DNA of 64,000 nt from Eisenbergiella tayi (GTDB taxonomy: Bacteria > Bacillota > Clostridia > Lachnospirales > Lachnospiraceae): NCBI RefSeq assembly GCF_001881565.1, contig NZ_MPDJ01000004.1, forward strand, positions 165,126 through 229,125, written 5' to 3'. The notes beneath the pieces were generated by a model. It saw only the letters and a list, made by a program, of their open reading frames with translations, searched no databases and was not told the origin of the DNA. A program made the position numbers and the translations under genes. Below, piece by piece: positions 43,041-51,899 of this stretch (its first letter is position 1; every line of letters starts with the position of its first letter).

Positions 43041-44948
43041 ATGAACAGTCTGATCGAAACGGTATTATCTCTTTCGCTGTCCGGTTCACTTGTGATCCTT
43101 TTTCTGTTTTTCCTGAAGGCCCTTCTGAAAAACAGGACCAGCAAACGCTGGCAGTATTATATATGGCTGATTGCCCTCCTCCGTCTGCTTCTGCCTCTCA
43201 CGCCCGGAATAAGCCCGGTGGGAGTTCTGTTCCATTCACTGGAGCAGAACATCAGTCAGGCGGATGTTTTCTTTATTGAAGAAAACGAAGCTGTGCGGTT
43301 ACAGGAGCAAAACGGGTATCCTGAGGCTCCTCTTTCCGGTATCAACTCATGGGACTCTTCTTCCGTATCCGGCGGGATAATAAGCTTTATGTCCGTTTTC
43401 CCGCTGCTCCTCTGGTTCTTGTGGCTCGTTCTTTTTGTCAGGAAAGTTACCATTTATCAGAGCTTTATACGCTATGTAAAGGCGGGCAGCTCTGAGGTAT
43501 CCGACGTCGCCGTTCTGGACCGTCTGGCATCCGCTGCGGAACAGGCCGGAGTGAATAAGCCGGTGGAATTGTATTGCAATCCCCTGGTTTCCACTCCCTT
43601 ATTAATTGGTTTTGTCCGTCCCTGCATCATTCTTCCCACCACCGACCTGCCGGATTCCGATTTTCAATATATAGCGCTTCACGAACTGACCCATTATAAA
43701 CGGGGAGATATGTTTTATAAATGGTTTGTCCAGCTTGTTGTATGCCTGCACTGGTTCAATCCTCTCGTTTATCTGATGGAACAGGATATAAGCCGCTTAT
43801 GCGAGCTGTCCTGTGATGAAGCCGTTATCAGAAAGCTTGATGCCGCCGGACAGCATGGCTATGGCGATACTTTAATCAATGCCATCAGTGTGGGCGGCCA
43901 TTACAAGAATTCGCTCGCATCTGTAACTCTTAATGAAAGCAAGGAATTGTTAAAAGAAAGACTGGAGGCAATTATGAATTTCAATAAACGAAAAAAGCTG
44001 ATGATCCCTGTCGCTCTGTCAGCCACTCTCCTTTTATGCTCCTGTGCCTCCGCTGCCGGCGCTTACCTGCCCTTTAATGACGATTTGGGAAAAATAGAAG
44101 CTATCATGTATGGACGTTCCGACCCTGATACAAAAACCACTGCCGCACAGAAGGAAATACGGCTGAAAGGCAATGAACAGGGGCCGCCAGCGGTCTTGGA
44201 CAAGGATTCTTCCGGGCTTCTGGAAATATCCTTCCGCATTGATACCCTTTCCCCGCACAGCGAAGTCTGTATCGGCGCCGTGCCGGATCTTGGCAGTGCG
44301 GAGAAAATTCTCTATGAGGTCAGGGCTGCTCATGGCAAAAATCTGTACATGGGCATACGCATGCCAAAGAGTGGAAATCTCATCGTATGGAGCAGCTATC
44401 AGGAAGGAAGATCCCAGATGCATTATGAAAGCGAGGACGGCATATATCATAGTTCGGACTACAGCGGAAATTATTATATTTATGTAGGCAGCCAGAAAAA
44501 TAAGCTGACAGATATCAGCGGCACTGTCCGGATCCAATATGAAGCAGAGCCTTCCACCCAGCAGCCGGAACTGGCTGAAGGCAGCTCCTATATGGAAAAT
44601 TACATAAGTATGATGGGCTTAAACAACTGTCAGGTACGGGGAACCGCACATCAGGAGGCCAATTCCCCCGTTTTGCAGCTTACTTCTCTTTCCGCCAAAA
44701 AAGATACGGAAATCACCATAACCGGCACGCTGAAAAATCAGTCCGGATATGCCAAACTGGTATATACCGCTGAAGACGGTGAACAGACAATCATCGCTGA
44801 CGGCAATGACGGAGCTTTCAGCACTGCTGTTACTATTAAAAAGGGAATCGGCGTTATCCATTTCACAGGAGATAACATAATCTGTGATTTTGACCTGGAT
44901 ATCAAAAACACAGATCTGCTTCACTGCAGTTTCCTTTCCGTATACTGA
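43041..44948 (+). CDS. blaR1: BlaR1-like M56 family membrane metallopeptidase
   Basis: A 635-residue protein. Membrane helices near residues 7-25, 35-50 and 112-132 precede the zinc-protease site HELTH (213-217) and the downstream ligand motif ELSCDEAV. A fourth helix (about 315-335) is followed by a roughly 300-residue extracellular C-terminal region. That region does not show the penicillin-binding sensor motifs of true BlaR1 (no clear SxxK/SxN/KTG set). It probably senses another signal and cleaves the BlaI partner. AAGGAAGTGA precedes the ATG. Confidence 0.88.
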   Translation: MNSLIETVLSLSLSGSLVILFLFFLKALLKNRTSKRWQYYIWLIALLRLLLPLTPGISPVGVLFHSLEQNISQADVFFIEENEAVRLQEQNGYPEAPLSGINSWDSSSVSGGIISFMSVFPLLLWFLWLVLFVRKVTIYQSFIRYVKAGSSEVSDVAVLDRLASAAEQAGVNKPVELYCNPLVSTPLLIGFVRPCIILPTTDLPDSDFQYIALHELTHYKRGDMFYKWFVQLVVCLHWFNPLVYLMEQDISRLCELSCDEAVIRKLDAAGQHGYGDTLINAISVGGHYKNSLASVTLNESKELLKERLEAIMNFNKRKKLMIPVALSATLLLCSCASAAGAYLPFNDDLGKIEAIMYGRSDPDTKTTAAQKEIRLKGNEQGPPAVLDKDSSGLLEISFRIDTLSPHSEVCIGAVPDLGSAEKILYEVRAAHGKNLYMGIRMPKSGNLIVWSSYQEGRSQMHYESEDGIYHSSDYSGNYYIYVGSQKNKLTDISGTVRIQYEAEPSTQQPELAEGSSYMENYISMMGLNNCQVRGTAHQEANSPVLQLTSLSAKKDTEITITGTLKNQSGYAKLVYTAEDGEQTIIADGNDGAFSTAVTIKKGIGVIHFTGDNIICDFDLDIKNTDLLHCSFLSVY

Positions 44949-44973
44949 AAGGAATGATTCCTTTCAAATTTTT
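44946..44973 (+). terminator. Intrinsic terminator of the blaI-blaR1 operon
   Basis: A 9-bp perfect stem TGAAAGGAA/TTCCTTTCA with a 3-nt loop (44946-44966) overlaps the stop codon and is followed by a T-run. Confidence 0.7.
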
Positions 44974-45121
44974 GTAGTTAATTCGGCTGATGGATATAAA
45001 ATTATTGGAACGCGGCAAATCCATATCATCTCTTTGCAGGATTTGATAAAATAGAGACAGCGGCAGTCCGCGCTCCGTCATATGAATCTGAAAGCGCTGC
45101 TTACTATGGGAGGTATTTTTT

Positions 45122-46033
45122 ATGGAAGAAAACATGTTCACCAATCCGGTTCTGGACGGCTGTGCCGATCCGGACGTCATCTATTATGAAGGGACCTATT
45201 ATCTTTATGCCACCAACACCGACATGAAGGATGATTCCGAAATGGGCTTCAAGGTTTATACCTCAAAGGATCTCGTCCACTGGCACGATGCCGGTATGGC
45301 GCTGAAAGCCTGCGATTCCTGGGGAGAAAAGCAGTTTTGGGCACCGGATATCATTTATACCAACGGCCTCTTTTATCTTTCCTACTCCGTGGAGGAGCAT
45401 TTGTGTATCGCCACAAGCCGTTCTCCCCTCGGCCCCTTTGTACAGGAGGTGAAGAAGCCGCTGCACGAGGATACCAAGGAAATTGACAGCCACTTTTTTC
45501 AGGATGCGGACGGCACCTGGTATCTGTATTTCGTCCGTTTCTTTGATTCCAACCAGATCTGGGGAGCGAAAATGACCGATGATCTGCTGGGGATCCGGGA
45601 GGAAACCCTGACCCGGCTTCTGGTTCCGGACACTCCCTGGGAATGCATCCAGTGGCCGGTAAATGAAGCACCTTATATGCTCCTGCACAAAGGACTGTAT
45701 TATCTCACCTATTCCGGCAGCCACTGCCTGTCCGATTATGGATCCGGCTACGCTGTTTCCGATTCTCCCATGGGAGTATTCAGGAAATATGAAAACAATC
45801 CGATTCTTCGTTCCAATGAAAACGTACATGGCGTGGGCCATCACTGCATTACCTGGTCCCCCGACAAGAAAGACATGTTCATCATTTACCACCGACATTA
45901 TGATTTAACAAAAATGAGCCCCCGCCGCCTTTGTGTGGATCGTATCCATTTTGAAGAACAGGATAACGGACCGGATATTCTGGTGGTGGACGGGCCTGTA
46001 ACAACACCTCAGCCCTGTTTCTTTCAGGCATAA
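45122..46033 (+). CDS. GH43-type glycoside hydrolase (arabinosidase/xylosidase family)
   Basis: A 303-residue five-bladed beta-propeller enzyme without a signal peptide. The three acidic residues are visible: catalytic Asp in GCADPDVIYYEGTYYLYAT, the second Asp near IDSHFFQDADGTWYLYF and the general-acid Glu in VNEAPYMLLHKGLYYLTYSG. Members cleave alpha-L-arabinofuranosides, beta-xylosides or galactans; the substrate is unknown. GGGAGGT precedes the ATG. It pairs with the oxidoreductase gene 15 bp downstream. Confidence 0.88.
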   Translation: MEENMFTNPVLDGCADPDVIYYEGTYYLYATNTDMKDDSEMGFKVYTSKDLVHWHDAGMALKACDSWGEKQFWAPDIIYTNGLFYLSYSVEEHLCIATSRSPLGPFVQEVKKPLHEDTKEIDSHFFQDADGTWYLYFVRFFDSNQIWGAKMTDDLLGIREETLTRLLVPDTPWECIQWPVNEAPYMLLHKGLYYLTYSGSHCLSDYGSGYAVSDSPMGVFRKYENNPILRSNENVHGVGHHCITWSPDKKDMFIIYHRHYDLTKMSPRRLCVDRIHFEEQDNGPDILVVDGPVTTPQPCFFQA

Positions 46034-46048
46034 GGAAAGGAGTCATAT

Positions 46049-47050
46049 ATGGAACAGAAAAAATTACGCGTAGCAGTCATCGGTGCAGGCGGCTGGGGCT
46101 ATCAGCATGCAAGGGCGTTTTCCGGGCGCAGTGATACGGAGCTTGTGGCAATCGCCGGGCGCACTCAGGAACGGACGGCAAAAAGGGCCGCTGAGTTCAA
46201 GGTACCTTATTATCTTTCCGTTCCGGAGCTGCTGGAAAAGGAAAAACCGGATTTTGTCTCTCTCTGTCTTCCCGCCCAGCATACCTTTGAAACCACAATG
46301 GCAGTCATTGAAGCCGGTATTCCTCTTCTGTCAGAAAAGCCTATCGCCTATAAGCTGGAGGAAGCAAGAGCTTTGGTAGCAAAGGCGGAAGAAAAAAATC
46401 TCTTTTACGCCATAGATTTCAATCAGCGCTACAGCATTCCCTGTCTGAAAGCCAAACAGGCCATCGATGAAGGCCGCCTGGGACGGCCGGTATTCGCCCA
46501 CTGGCGTTTCGGCCATGGATGGGATACCCCTTACCTGGATCATCCTTATCTGAATCTCATCGAAGCACAGTGCCACGGCCTGGATCTTCTGGAGCATCTC
46601 TGCGGCCCCATCCGCTCCTGTATGGCGGAAATGACAGATAATGGCGGACGAAACAGCTTTTCCAGCTTTACCCTGGCCCTGCGTTTCCAAAACGGAGCCG
46701 TGGGCTCCTTCCTCGCCACGCTGGACGCCAACGAACATAACCGCCTGTCCCAGCTTGTAGAAATCGGAGGCACAGACGGAAGAATCCTGATAGAGGATAA
46801 TGTGCGCTCCTATTCCTTCCAGTCCACCAACAGTGATATGGCAGAAACCTGGCAGGCCGGATTCTTTGAAGACGATCTGCGCAGCTTTGGCCGGAATCTG
46901 GACCGGCATCTGGACGCGCTCATTCCGGCGCTTCTCGCAGGGCAAAAGCCGCCGGTTCCTGCCAGACGGGGCCTGCGCGCCCTGGAGCTGGCCTACGGAG
47001 CAATCCGTTCTTTTGAGACAGGCCAGAGAATAGAAATGAAGGCGGATTAA
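46049..47050 (+). CDS. Gfo/Idh/MocA family oxidoreductase
   Basis: A 333-residue NAD(P)-dependent sugar dehydrogenase-type protein. The Rossmann start is VAVIGAGGWGYQHARAF. EKPIAYKLEEARALV carries the conserved EKP, and HGLDLLEHLCG contains the conserved catalytic-type His. The family oxidises or rearranges sugars and inositols. AAAGGAG precedes the ATG. The stop codon overlaps that of the convergent GH116 gene inside a perfect palindrome. Confidence 0.9.
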   Translation: MEQKKLRVAVIGAGGWGYQHARAFSGRSDTELVAIAGRTQERTAKRAAEFKVPYYLSVPELLEKEKPDFVSLCLPAQHTFETTMAVIEAGIPLLSEKPIAYKLEEARALVAKAEEKNLFYAIDFNQRYSIPCLKAKQAIDEGRLGRPVFAHWRFGHGWDTPYLDHPYLNLIEAQCHGLDLLEHLCGPIRSCMAEMTDNGGRNSFSSFTLALRFQNGAVGSFLATLDANEHNRLSQLVEIGGTDGRILIEDNVRSYSFQSTNSDMAETWQAGFFEDDLRSFGRNLDRHLDALIPALLAGQKPPVPARRGLRALELAYGAIRSFETGQRIEMKAD

Positions 47051-47060
47051 TCCGCCTTCA
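47037..47060. repeat. 24-bp perfect palindrome shared by two convergent stop codons
   Basis: The palindrome centred at 47048.5 encodes the last residues Lys-Ala-Asp and the TAA stop of both the plus-strand oxidoreductase and the minus-strand GH116 gene, whose ends overlap by 4 bp. As RNA it would form a 10-12-bp hairpin on either transcript. There is no long T-run. Confidence 0.8.
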
Positions 47061-49599
47061 GTTCCAGACTCTTTTGTATTCTGATTTTCTCCGGGAAGCC
47101 CACAGCTTCCTTTTCATGCATGAAAGGAACTTCCTTCCCGTCCGCGTATACCGCTGCCACCTCTGTCCCGTTTCCATAAACAAACCGCTTCAGTTCCAGG
47201 CTTCCCCGGATTACTTCAAGCCATATGCTCCCGTCCTTCCTGTAACGGACGGTACCCCATCCGCTGCCCATGGACCAGAAGCTGGAGAAATCCTCCTCTT
47301 TGCTTTTGATTACCGGGCGGAATCCCATAATACCTGCAGCTGCATCATACACAAAGCCGCTGTAGGAAAGCAGCAGCGCATAGCTTGCCATGGAACGTGC
47401 ATAGTAGCTGCCGCATTCAATCTCGCACCAGGGATTCCGGTTATCTCCCCTGTATTTTCCTCTCACCGCTCTGACAATCGTCTCTCCCTCTTCCGTCATC
47501 CCCTCCTGAATCATATGGGCCGCCGCCTGATACTGCATGCCGTCCATACATTCCTGGGCATAGGTCAGGGGGATGGCAGGTTTCTCCGTGCCCTCCGGCC
47601 ATTCGCACATGATTGCGCCGCTTTCTTCATCGATGGCAAAAATTCGCCATGGGTTATAAATATCCCCCAAAGCCGGTTTGTAATTATAGCAGAAGATAGA
47701 AGCAAGTGCCTTATGCACTTTTTCCTTTTCAAATATCTCAGGCAGTCCGCACAGATTTCCATGCCACTGAGCAAGAACCTGATCGATTCCGCACCCTTCC
47801 GCAATCTGATATTTGATCTGCCCCTTTTCTTCATTCCAGTACTCTTTTGAGGCGTTAAACCGATCCACTGCAGAACGGTCGCACACATCTATCTTCTGGT
47901 AAAAATACTCCCCATTGAACAATTCATTGTTCAAATACGCCTTTCCTCCGGCGGCCAGAGCCCTGTACTCCGCCTCCGCTTCCCCATCTCCCAATATGGC
48001 GGCCATTTCCGCCGCTGCCTCAAGCGCACCCACATAAAATCCCTGAAGCCAGGCATTGGGGCCGAACAGCTCCATATCCAGGGTATGGTGCTGCCTTCCG
48101 TCCAGCACTCCCTGTTTTTTCCGATCCCAGGCATCCGGATTTTCTTCGGACCAGGCATAGGCAATGGCTTGCTTAACAGATTCCCATTTTCCTTCCAGCC
48201 ACTCTCTGTCACCGCTTATTTTGTAGTCTCTGTAGGTCAGCATGACGCTTCCCAGCTGTCCGTCCACACAGGAATGGAATCTCCTTCCCGTACTCCCGAG
48301 AGGCAGGCGGAGACGGAATTCCACCCCGCCGTCATCCTGCTGGCTGTAAGTGAACTCCAGATCCCGGATGCTCCGTGCCAGGGCAGGGAAAAGAAAAGGC
48401 AGCGCATAAGCGTAATTCCATACATGGGTACAGGTTCCTTCGCAGCTTCCCACATCGTCAAAACAGCCTTCCCATCCGTAAAAGGAGCCATCCTCCAGCC
48501 GCAGGCATGTAGGAGAACGAAGGATCGCCAGATTAGCCGTAACGGCATCCAGAGCCTCCTCCGGAATGGTGGTGCTGTAAACCGCGTCCATAAAACACTT
48601 CGTTTCTTCCCAAAGGCGCGCCCGGTTTTCAAGTCCGTAGGATGCGCTGGCCCCGGAATCCGCAAAAAGCACCGCATAATAATTCTTCCAGGGCGTACGG
48701 TCGCACACATCATAATGGATATTGGAGGTACTGATATCCAGGCCGCTCCAATAATTATTACAGTTCGGCACGTTCCAGGTAAGGATATAATGAAATTCCT
48801 TCTTCTCCCCCGGGCCGATATCCTGTACGGCACAGAGCATTCCCGTATCCTTATAATCCGGGATCCCCGTCTCATAACGTCTGTTTTGAAGCGGCTGTAT
48901 TGAAGCGAACTCCCGCCAGTAGGTTTCCACATGATCCCGCCAGTTTCCGCGGAACCAGTACTCCTGACAGTCCCCTTCTTCTGAATCCGTCGCCAGGGTA
49001 AAATCGCTGTACTCCGCATCCCGTTCATCCATCCCATCCGTTGCAAAACGGATTCCCCGGATCCCTTTGTCCTCAAAATAATGATTGCTTGTATTGGCTC
49101 CCTTATTTGGATTGGTTATCACCCCTGCCGCTGTATAGCGGATGGGATGATCCGACGTGTTTTCCACGATAATATCCGCAAACAGTCCGGGAATGCTGGA
49201 ATCTTTATCATTTAAGGGAATAAACGGATTATAATACCGGAGCGTAACCTTTCCCGGAAATCTTTCATCCAGGAAGGACAGCTTGGCCGCAGGATATCTT
49301 CCCTCAAACACCAGCTCCCGGAAATGCGGCATTCCCAGCATTGTTTTTTCATCCACCTGCCCCATATAGGGCTTTTCCAGATCCGAAACAAGAACCCTGG
49401 CATCCAGCAGCCCTGTTTCATCCTGCGCCTTGATCGCAAAATGGCTGTAACCGTTTCTCGTCCCCATGGCGGGCCTGTTATAAACCTGCCAGTCTATCAG
49501 ACAGCCGTTTCCCGCAATTCCGATACAGCCGGATCCCAATCCCCCTACCGGAAAGGATATCGTCCGCTGCCTGTCCTTGTAATAAGCAAATGTCCCCAT
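47047..49599 (-). CDS. GH116 family glycoside hydrolase (GBA2/DUF608-like)
   Basis: An 850-residue cytoplasmic enzyme. The N-terminal beta-sandwich begins FPVGGLGSGCIGIAGNGCLIDW, typical of GH116. The alpha-barrel domain contains DVGSCEGTCTHVWNYA, the candidate nucleophile Glu in SIRDLEFTYSQQDDGG and the candidate acid Asp in DGRQHHTLDMELFGPNAW. Known members are beta-glucosidases, beta-xylosidases or N-acetylglucosaminidases. Last gene of the sulfatase operon. GGGAGG precedes the ATG. Confidence 0.88.
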   Translation of the reverse strand: MGTFAYYKDRQRTISFPVGGLGSGCIGIAGNGCLIDWQVYNRPAMGTRNGYSHFAIKAQDETGLLDARVLVSDLEKPYMGQVDEKTMLGMPHFRELVFEGRYPAAKLSFLDERFPGKVTLRYYNPFIPLNDKDSSIPGLFADIIVENTSDHPIRYTAAGVITNPNKGANTSNHYFEDKGIRGIRFATDGMDERDAEYSDFTLATDSEEGDCQEYWFRGNWRDHVETYWREFASIQPLQNRRYETGIPDYKDTGMLCAVQDIGPGEKKEFHYILTWNVPNCNNYWSGLDISTSNIHYDVCDRTPWKNYYAVLFADSGASASYGLENRARLWEETKCFMDAVYSTTIPEEALDAVTANLAILRSPTCLRLEDGSFYGWEGCFDDVGSCEGTCTHVWNYAYALPFLFPALARSIRDLEFTYSQQDDGGVEFRLRLPLGSTGRRFHSCVDGQLGSVMLTYRDYKISGDREWLEGKWESVKQAIAYAWSEENPDAWDRKKQGVLDGRQHHTLDMELFGPNAWLQGFYVGALEAAAEMAAILGDGEAEAEYRALAAGGKAYLNNELFNGEYFYQKIDVCDRSAVDRFNASKEYWNEEKGQIKYQIAEGCGIDQVLAQWHGNLCGLPEIFEKEKVHKALASIFCYNYKPALGDIYNPWRIFAIDEESGAIMCEWPEGTEKPAIPLTYAQECMDGMQYQAAAHMIQEGMTEEGETIVRAVRGKYRGDNRNPWCEIECGSYYARSMASYALLLSYSGFVYDAAAGIMGFRPVIKSKEEDFSSFWSMGSGWGTVRYRKDGSIWLEVIRGSLELKRFVYGNGTEVAAVYADGKEVPFMHEKEAVGFPEKIRIQKSLELKAD

Positions 49600-49625
49600 A
49601 AAACCTCCCTTTTGTCATTCCATGC

Positions 49626-50699
49626 TCAGTTCACTTCCAGTTCATCAACATCCGGCAGCGGAGGAAGCGGCTTGTGAGGTTCCGTCTGATACCAGTAGCC
49701 CACCGATGCGATATCGTCCTGCAGAGGAAGGTAACGTCCCTCGCTCCGCCATCCCAGAGCCTGGATCTCCACATGAAGGTCCTGGTCAAACCGGATGGGA
49801 TCCGTCAGATGAAAACGGTACATACCGAAGCGCTGCTGGGAGCTGTACAGGCCATCCGGACGGATGATCTGATGCAGGCCGGAATAAGGACTCGAAAACC
49901 GGCAGTATTCCCCTTTGGGATACTCAAAATTCCAGGCGCCGCCGATATAATCCTCCGTACCTGTTCCGCAGATAGTGGGAAATTCTTTGTCACCGTCCAT
50001 GAAAAACTTGATTTCCCCTTCTCCCCACCACCGGTTGCTGTTCACTCCCCAGGCGAGATAGGTTCCCACATACTGGCCCCTTCCCTCCGCCCCCTGAAGA
50101 ATCACATGGTTCTTCTTATATTCCAGCGGGTTATCTCTTGAAAACTGGGCATGGAAATAGGGCGTATCCTCCGCCACATGGGTTTGGGAATAGGTGATCT
50201 GATAATAAACCACACTCTTTTTATCCGTCAGGTTTTCCAGCGTAATCCGCGCCCCTTTGCGGAAAGGCATCTGCCAATAGCAATTCATTCCCCCGTTGGG
50301 ATTGACACATACCGGGATGGACTGCAGAAGCCCGGGCTTACACCAGCCCATGCAGAAAAAATCACCCAGAGGGACCTCTATGGAAGGATTCTCCTCCTCG
50401 TCCCAATACATCCGCAGAATCAGGCAACGCCAGTCTTCATGGGGACAGGTCAGCCAGATATGCTGGATGATGCCGCTTCCCTCGATATCCGCCAGCACCA
50501 GAAGTTCTTTTCCCGCGATTTCAACCGAAGGGGAAATTTTCCATCCCTGTCCCAGCTGCCTGGCACATTCCTTTCCGGTCCCTTCCACTGCCATTCCGCC
50601 CCTGCCTTTTTCCCCGTGGAAATTTTCCGGGCTGATCGATCTTGTCTTTGCGTCTGCCAGGCTGGTAAGCCCTGACAGCAATGATCCCGTTTCACTCAT
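49626..50699 (-). CDS. DUF2961 (GH172) family protein
   Basis: A 357-residue protein. The conserved DUF2961 blocks include GSGIIQHIWLTC, RMYWDEEENPSIEVPLGDFF, FRKGARITLENL and GTGTEDYIGGAW with the conserved acidic residues. The family has been reclassified as GH172 and includes D-arabinofuranosidases and difructose-anhydride enzymes. No signal peptide. The ATG overlaps the MFS gene stop by 4 bp and has AAAGGAGG upstream. It suggests a furanoside in the substrate of this operon, which is inference. Confidence 0.85.
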   Translation of the reverse strand: MSETGSLLSGLTSLADAKTRSISPENFHGEKGRGGMAVEGTGKECARQLGQGWKISPSVEIAGKELLVLADIEGSGIIQHIWLTCPHEDWRCLILRMYWDEEENPSIEVPLGDFFCMGWCKPGLLQSIPVCVNPNGGMNCYWQMPFRKGARITLENLTDKKSVVYYQITYSQTHVAEDTPYFHAQFSRDNPLEYKKNHVILQGAEGRGQYVGTYLAWGVNSNRWWGEGEIKFFMDGDKEFPTICGTGTEDYIGGAWNFEYPKGEYCRFSSPYSGLHQIIRPDGLYSSQQRFGMYRFHLTDPIRFDQDLHVEIQALGWRSEGRYLPLQDDIASVGYWYQTEPHKPLPPLPDVDELEVN

Positions 50700-51883
50700 A
50701 AAAATTCCGCCTCCTTTTGTTCTTGTTTTTTCTTATGAAAATGGCTCCTCAGCACAAAAGCGCAAAGCACCGTGACGAAGAGCAGAATCAGGCCATAAAG
50801 AAAATAGGTTTTAAGAAGGCCGATTTTTCCTCCCAGCCATCCCCCTACAATATTGCTGAAGGTACAGGCAAGTCCCGTCTGAACCATATAGAACAGAGAC
50901 TGGCCCGTGCCATGCAGCTCCTTGGATAAATTCTCGTTCATGAACATCACACAGCTGTAATACATGATCATATAGGTCACTCCCTGCAGGGACTGCCCCA
51001 GAAAAATCCCGGCTATGCTCCCTGTCAGGGGCAGCCAGATCCTTACGGTCATGGCGGCCCCTGCAATGAGCAGCAGATATTCAATACGGATTTTTCTTGA
51101 TAAGTAGCCAATACAGAGGAGGACCGGTATTTCACCGAGGGCAGAAACGCACATCAGCCGGCCTATAACCGCGTTATCATACCCCATGTCCGTCACTACC
51201 AGGCCCAGAAAGGAGCCGTAGCAGCCCAGCACAATCTGGAAAACACAGGCGTAAAAAAGAACAAACAGGATTTTTTTATTTTTGAGGACTGTCAGAATAC
51301 CCGCCTGCTTCTCACACTTATGGGTCTTTACCTCACCGTTCATGAACCGTGTTATGACCAGCATGATCGCCCATGCGGCAGCTGTGATCCCGAAGGATGC
51401 GGTGGGATTGGTTTTCAGGTACATTCCCGCAAAAATAACCACCACCGCATAAGCCAGTGTCCCTCCCATTCGGATGGAAGAAAATTTCAGGCCGTTTTCC
51501 TGCGCCATATCCACTACGATGGAATCCCCGATAGGCCCTACGGCACAGTTAAAAAAGCTGTAAATGAGCACACATACGGCAAACAACGCAAAGGTATCCG
51601 CCCGGTAATAGCACAGGACACCCGCAGCCGAACCCACCAGGGCCAGGCGCAGAACCGTCATATGCCTGCCTTTCCTGTCGGAAACCACACCCCAAAGGGG
51701 CTGCATGACCAACGCCAGCAGCGGCCCGATGGCGGAAAGAAGGCCGATTTGAGAAACATCCATTCCCCGGGATCTGTAATATACGCCGATATAGGCGCCG
51801 AAGGTGGCCCCCGGTATGTAAAATAAGGCATTAAAGGCAAACAGTGTCCAGAAAATCCGGATGGTCTTTTTATCGCCTCTCAT
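50696..51883 (-). CDS. MFS transporter (sugar/nucleoside-type)
   Basis: A 395-residue transporter with 12 predicted helices. After helix 2 comes the loop PLWGVVSDRKGRHMTVLR, the classic MFS A-motif. It resembles the MFS_1-like group used for sugars and sugar acids. It is probably the uptake system for the substrate of the surrounding isomerase-kinase-aldolase operon, and no ABC transporter is present in this operon. A GCGGGG stretch precedes the ATG. Confidence 0.88.
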   Translation of the reverse strand: MRGDKKTIRIFWTLFAFNALFYIPGATFGAYIGVYYRSRGMDVSQIGLLSAIGPLLALVMQPLWGVVSDRKGRHMTVLRLALVGSAAGVLCYYRADTFALFAVCVLIYSFFNCAVGPIGDSIVVDMAQENGLKFSSIRMGGTLAYAVVVIFAGMYLKTNPTASFGITAAAWAIMLVITRFMNGEVKTHKCEKQAGILTVLKNKKILFVLFYACVFQIVLGCYGSFLGLVVTDMGYDNAVIGRLMCVSALGEIPVLLCIGYLSRKIRIEYLLLIAGAAMTVRIWLPLTGSIAGIFLGQSLQGVTYMIMYYSCVMFMNENLSKELHGTGQSLFYMVQTGLACTFSNIVGGWLGGKIGLLKTYFLYGLILLFVTVLCAFVLRSHFHKKKQEQKEAEFL

Positions 51884-51899
51884 CTATATTCCCCGCTTG

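Noticed and set aside
42664..44948. Beta-lactam resistance operon
   Set aside because: No beta-lactamase or altered penicillin-binding protein follows, and the sensor lacks penicillin-binding motifs.
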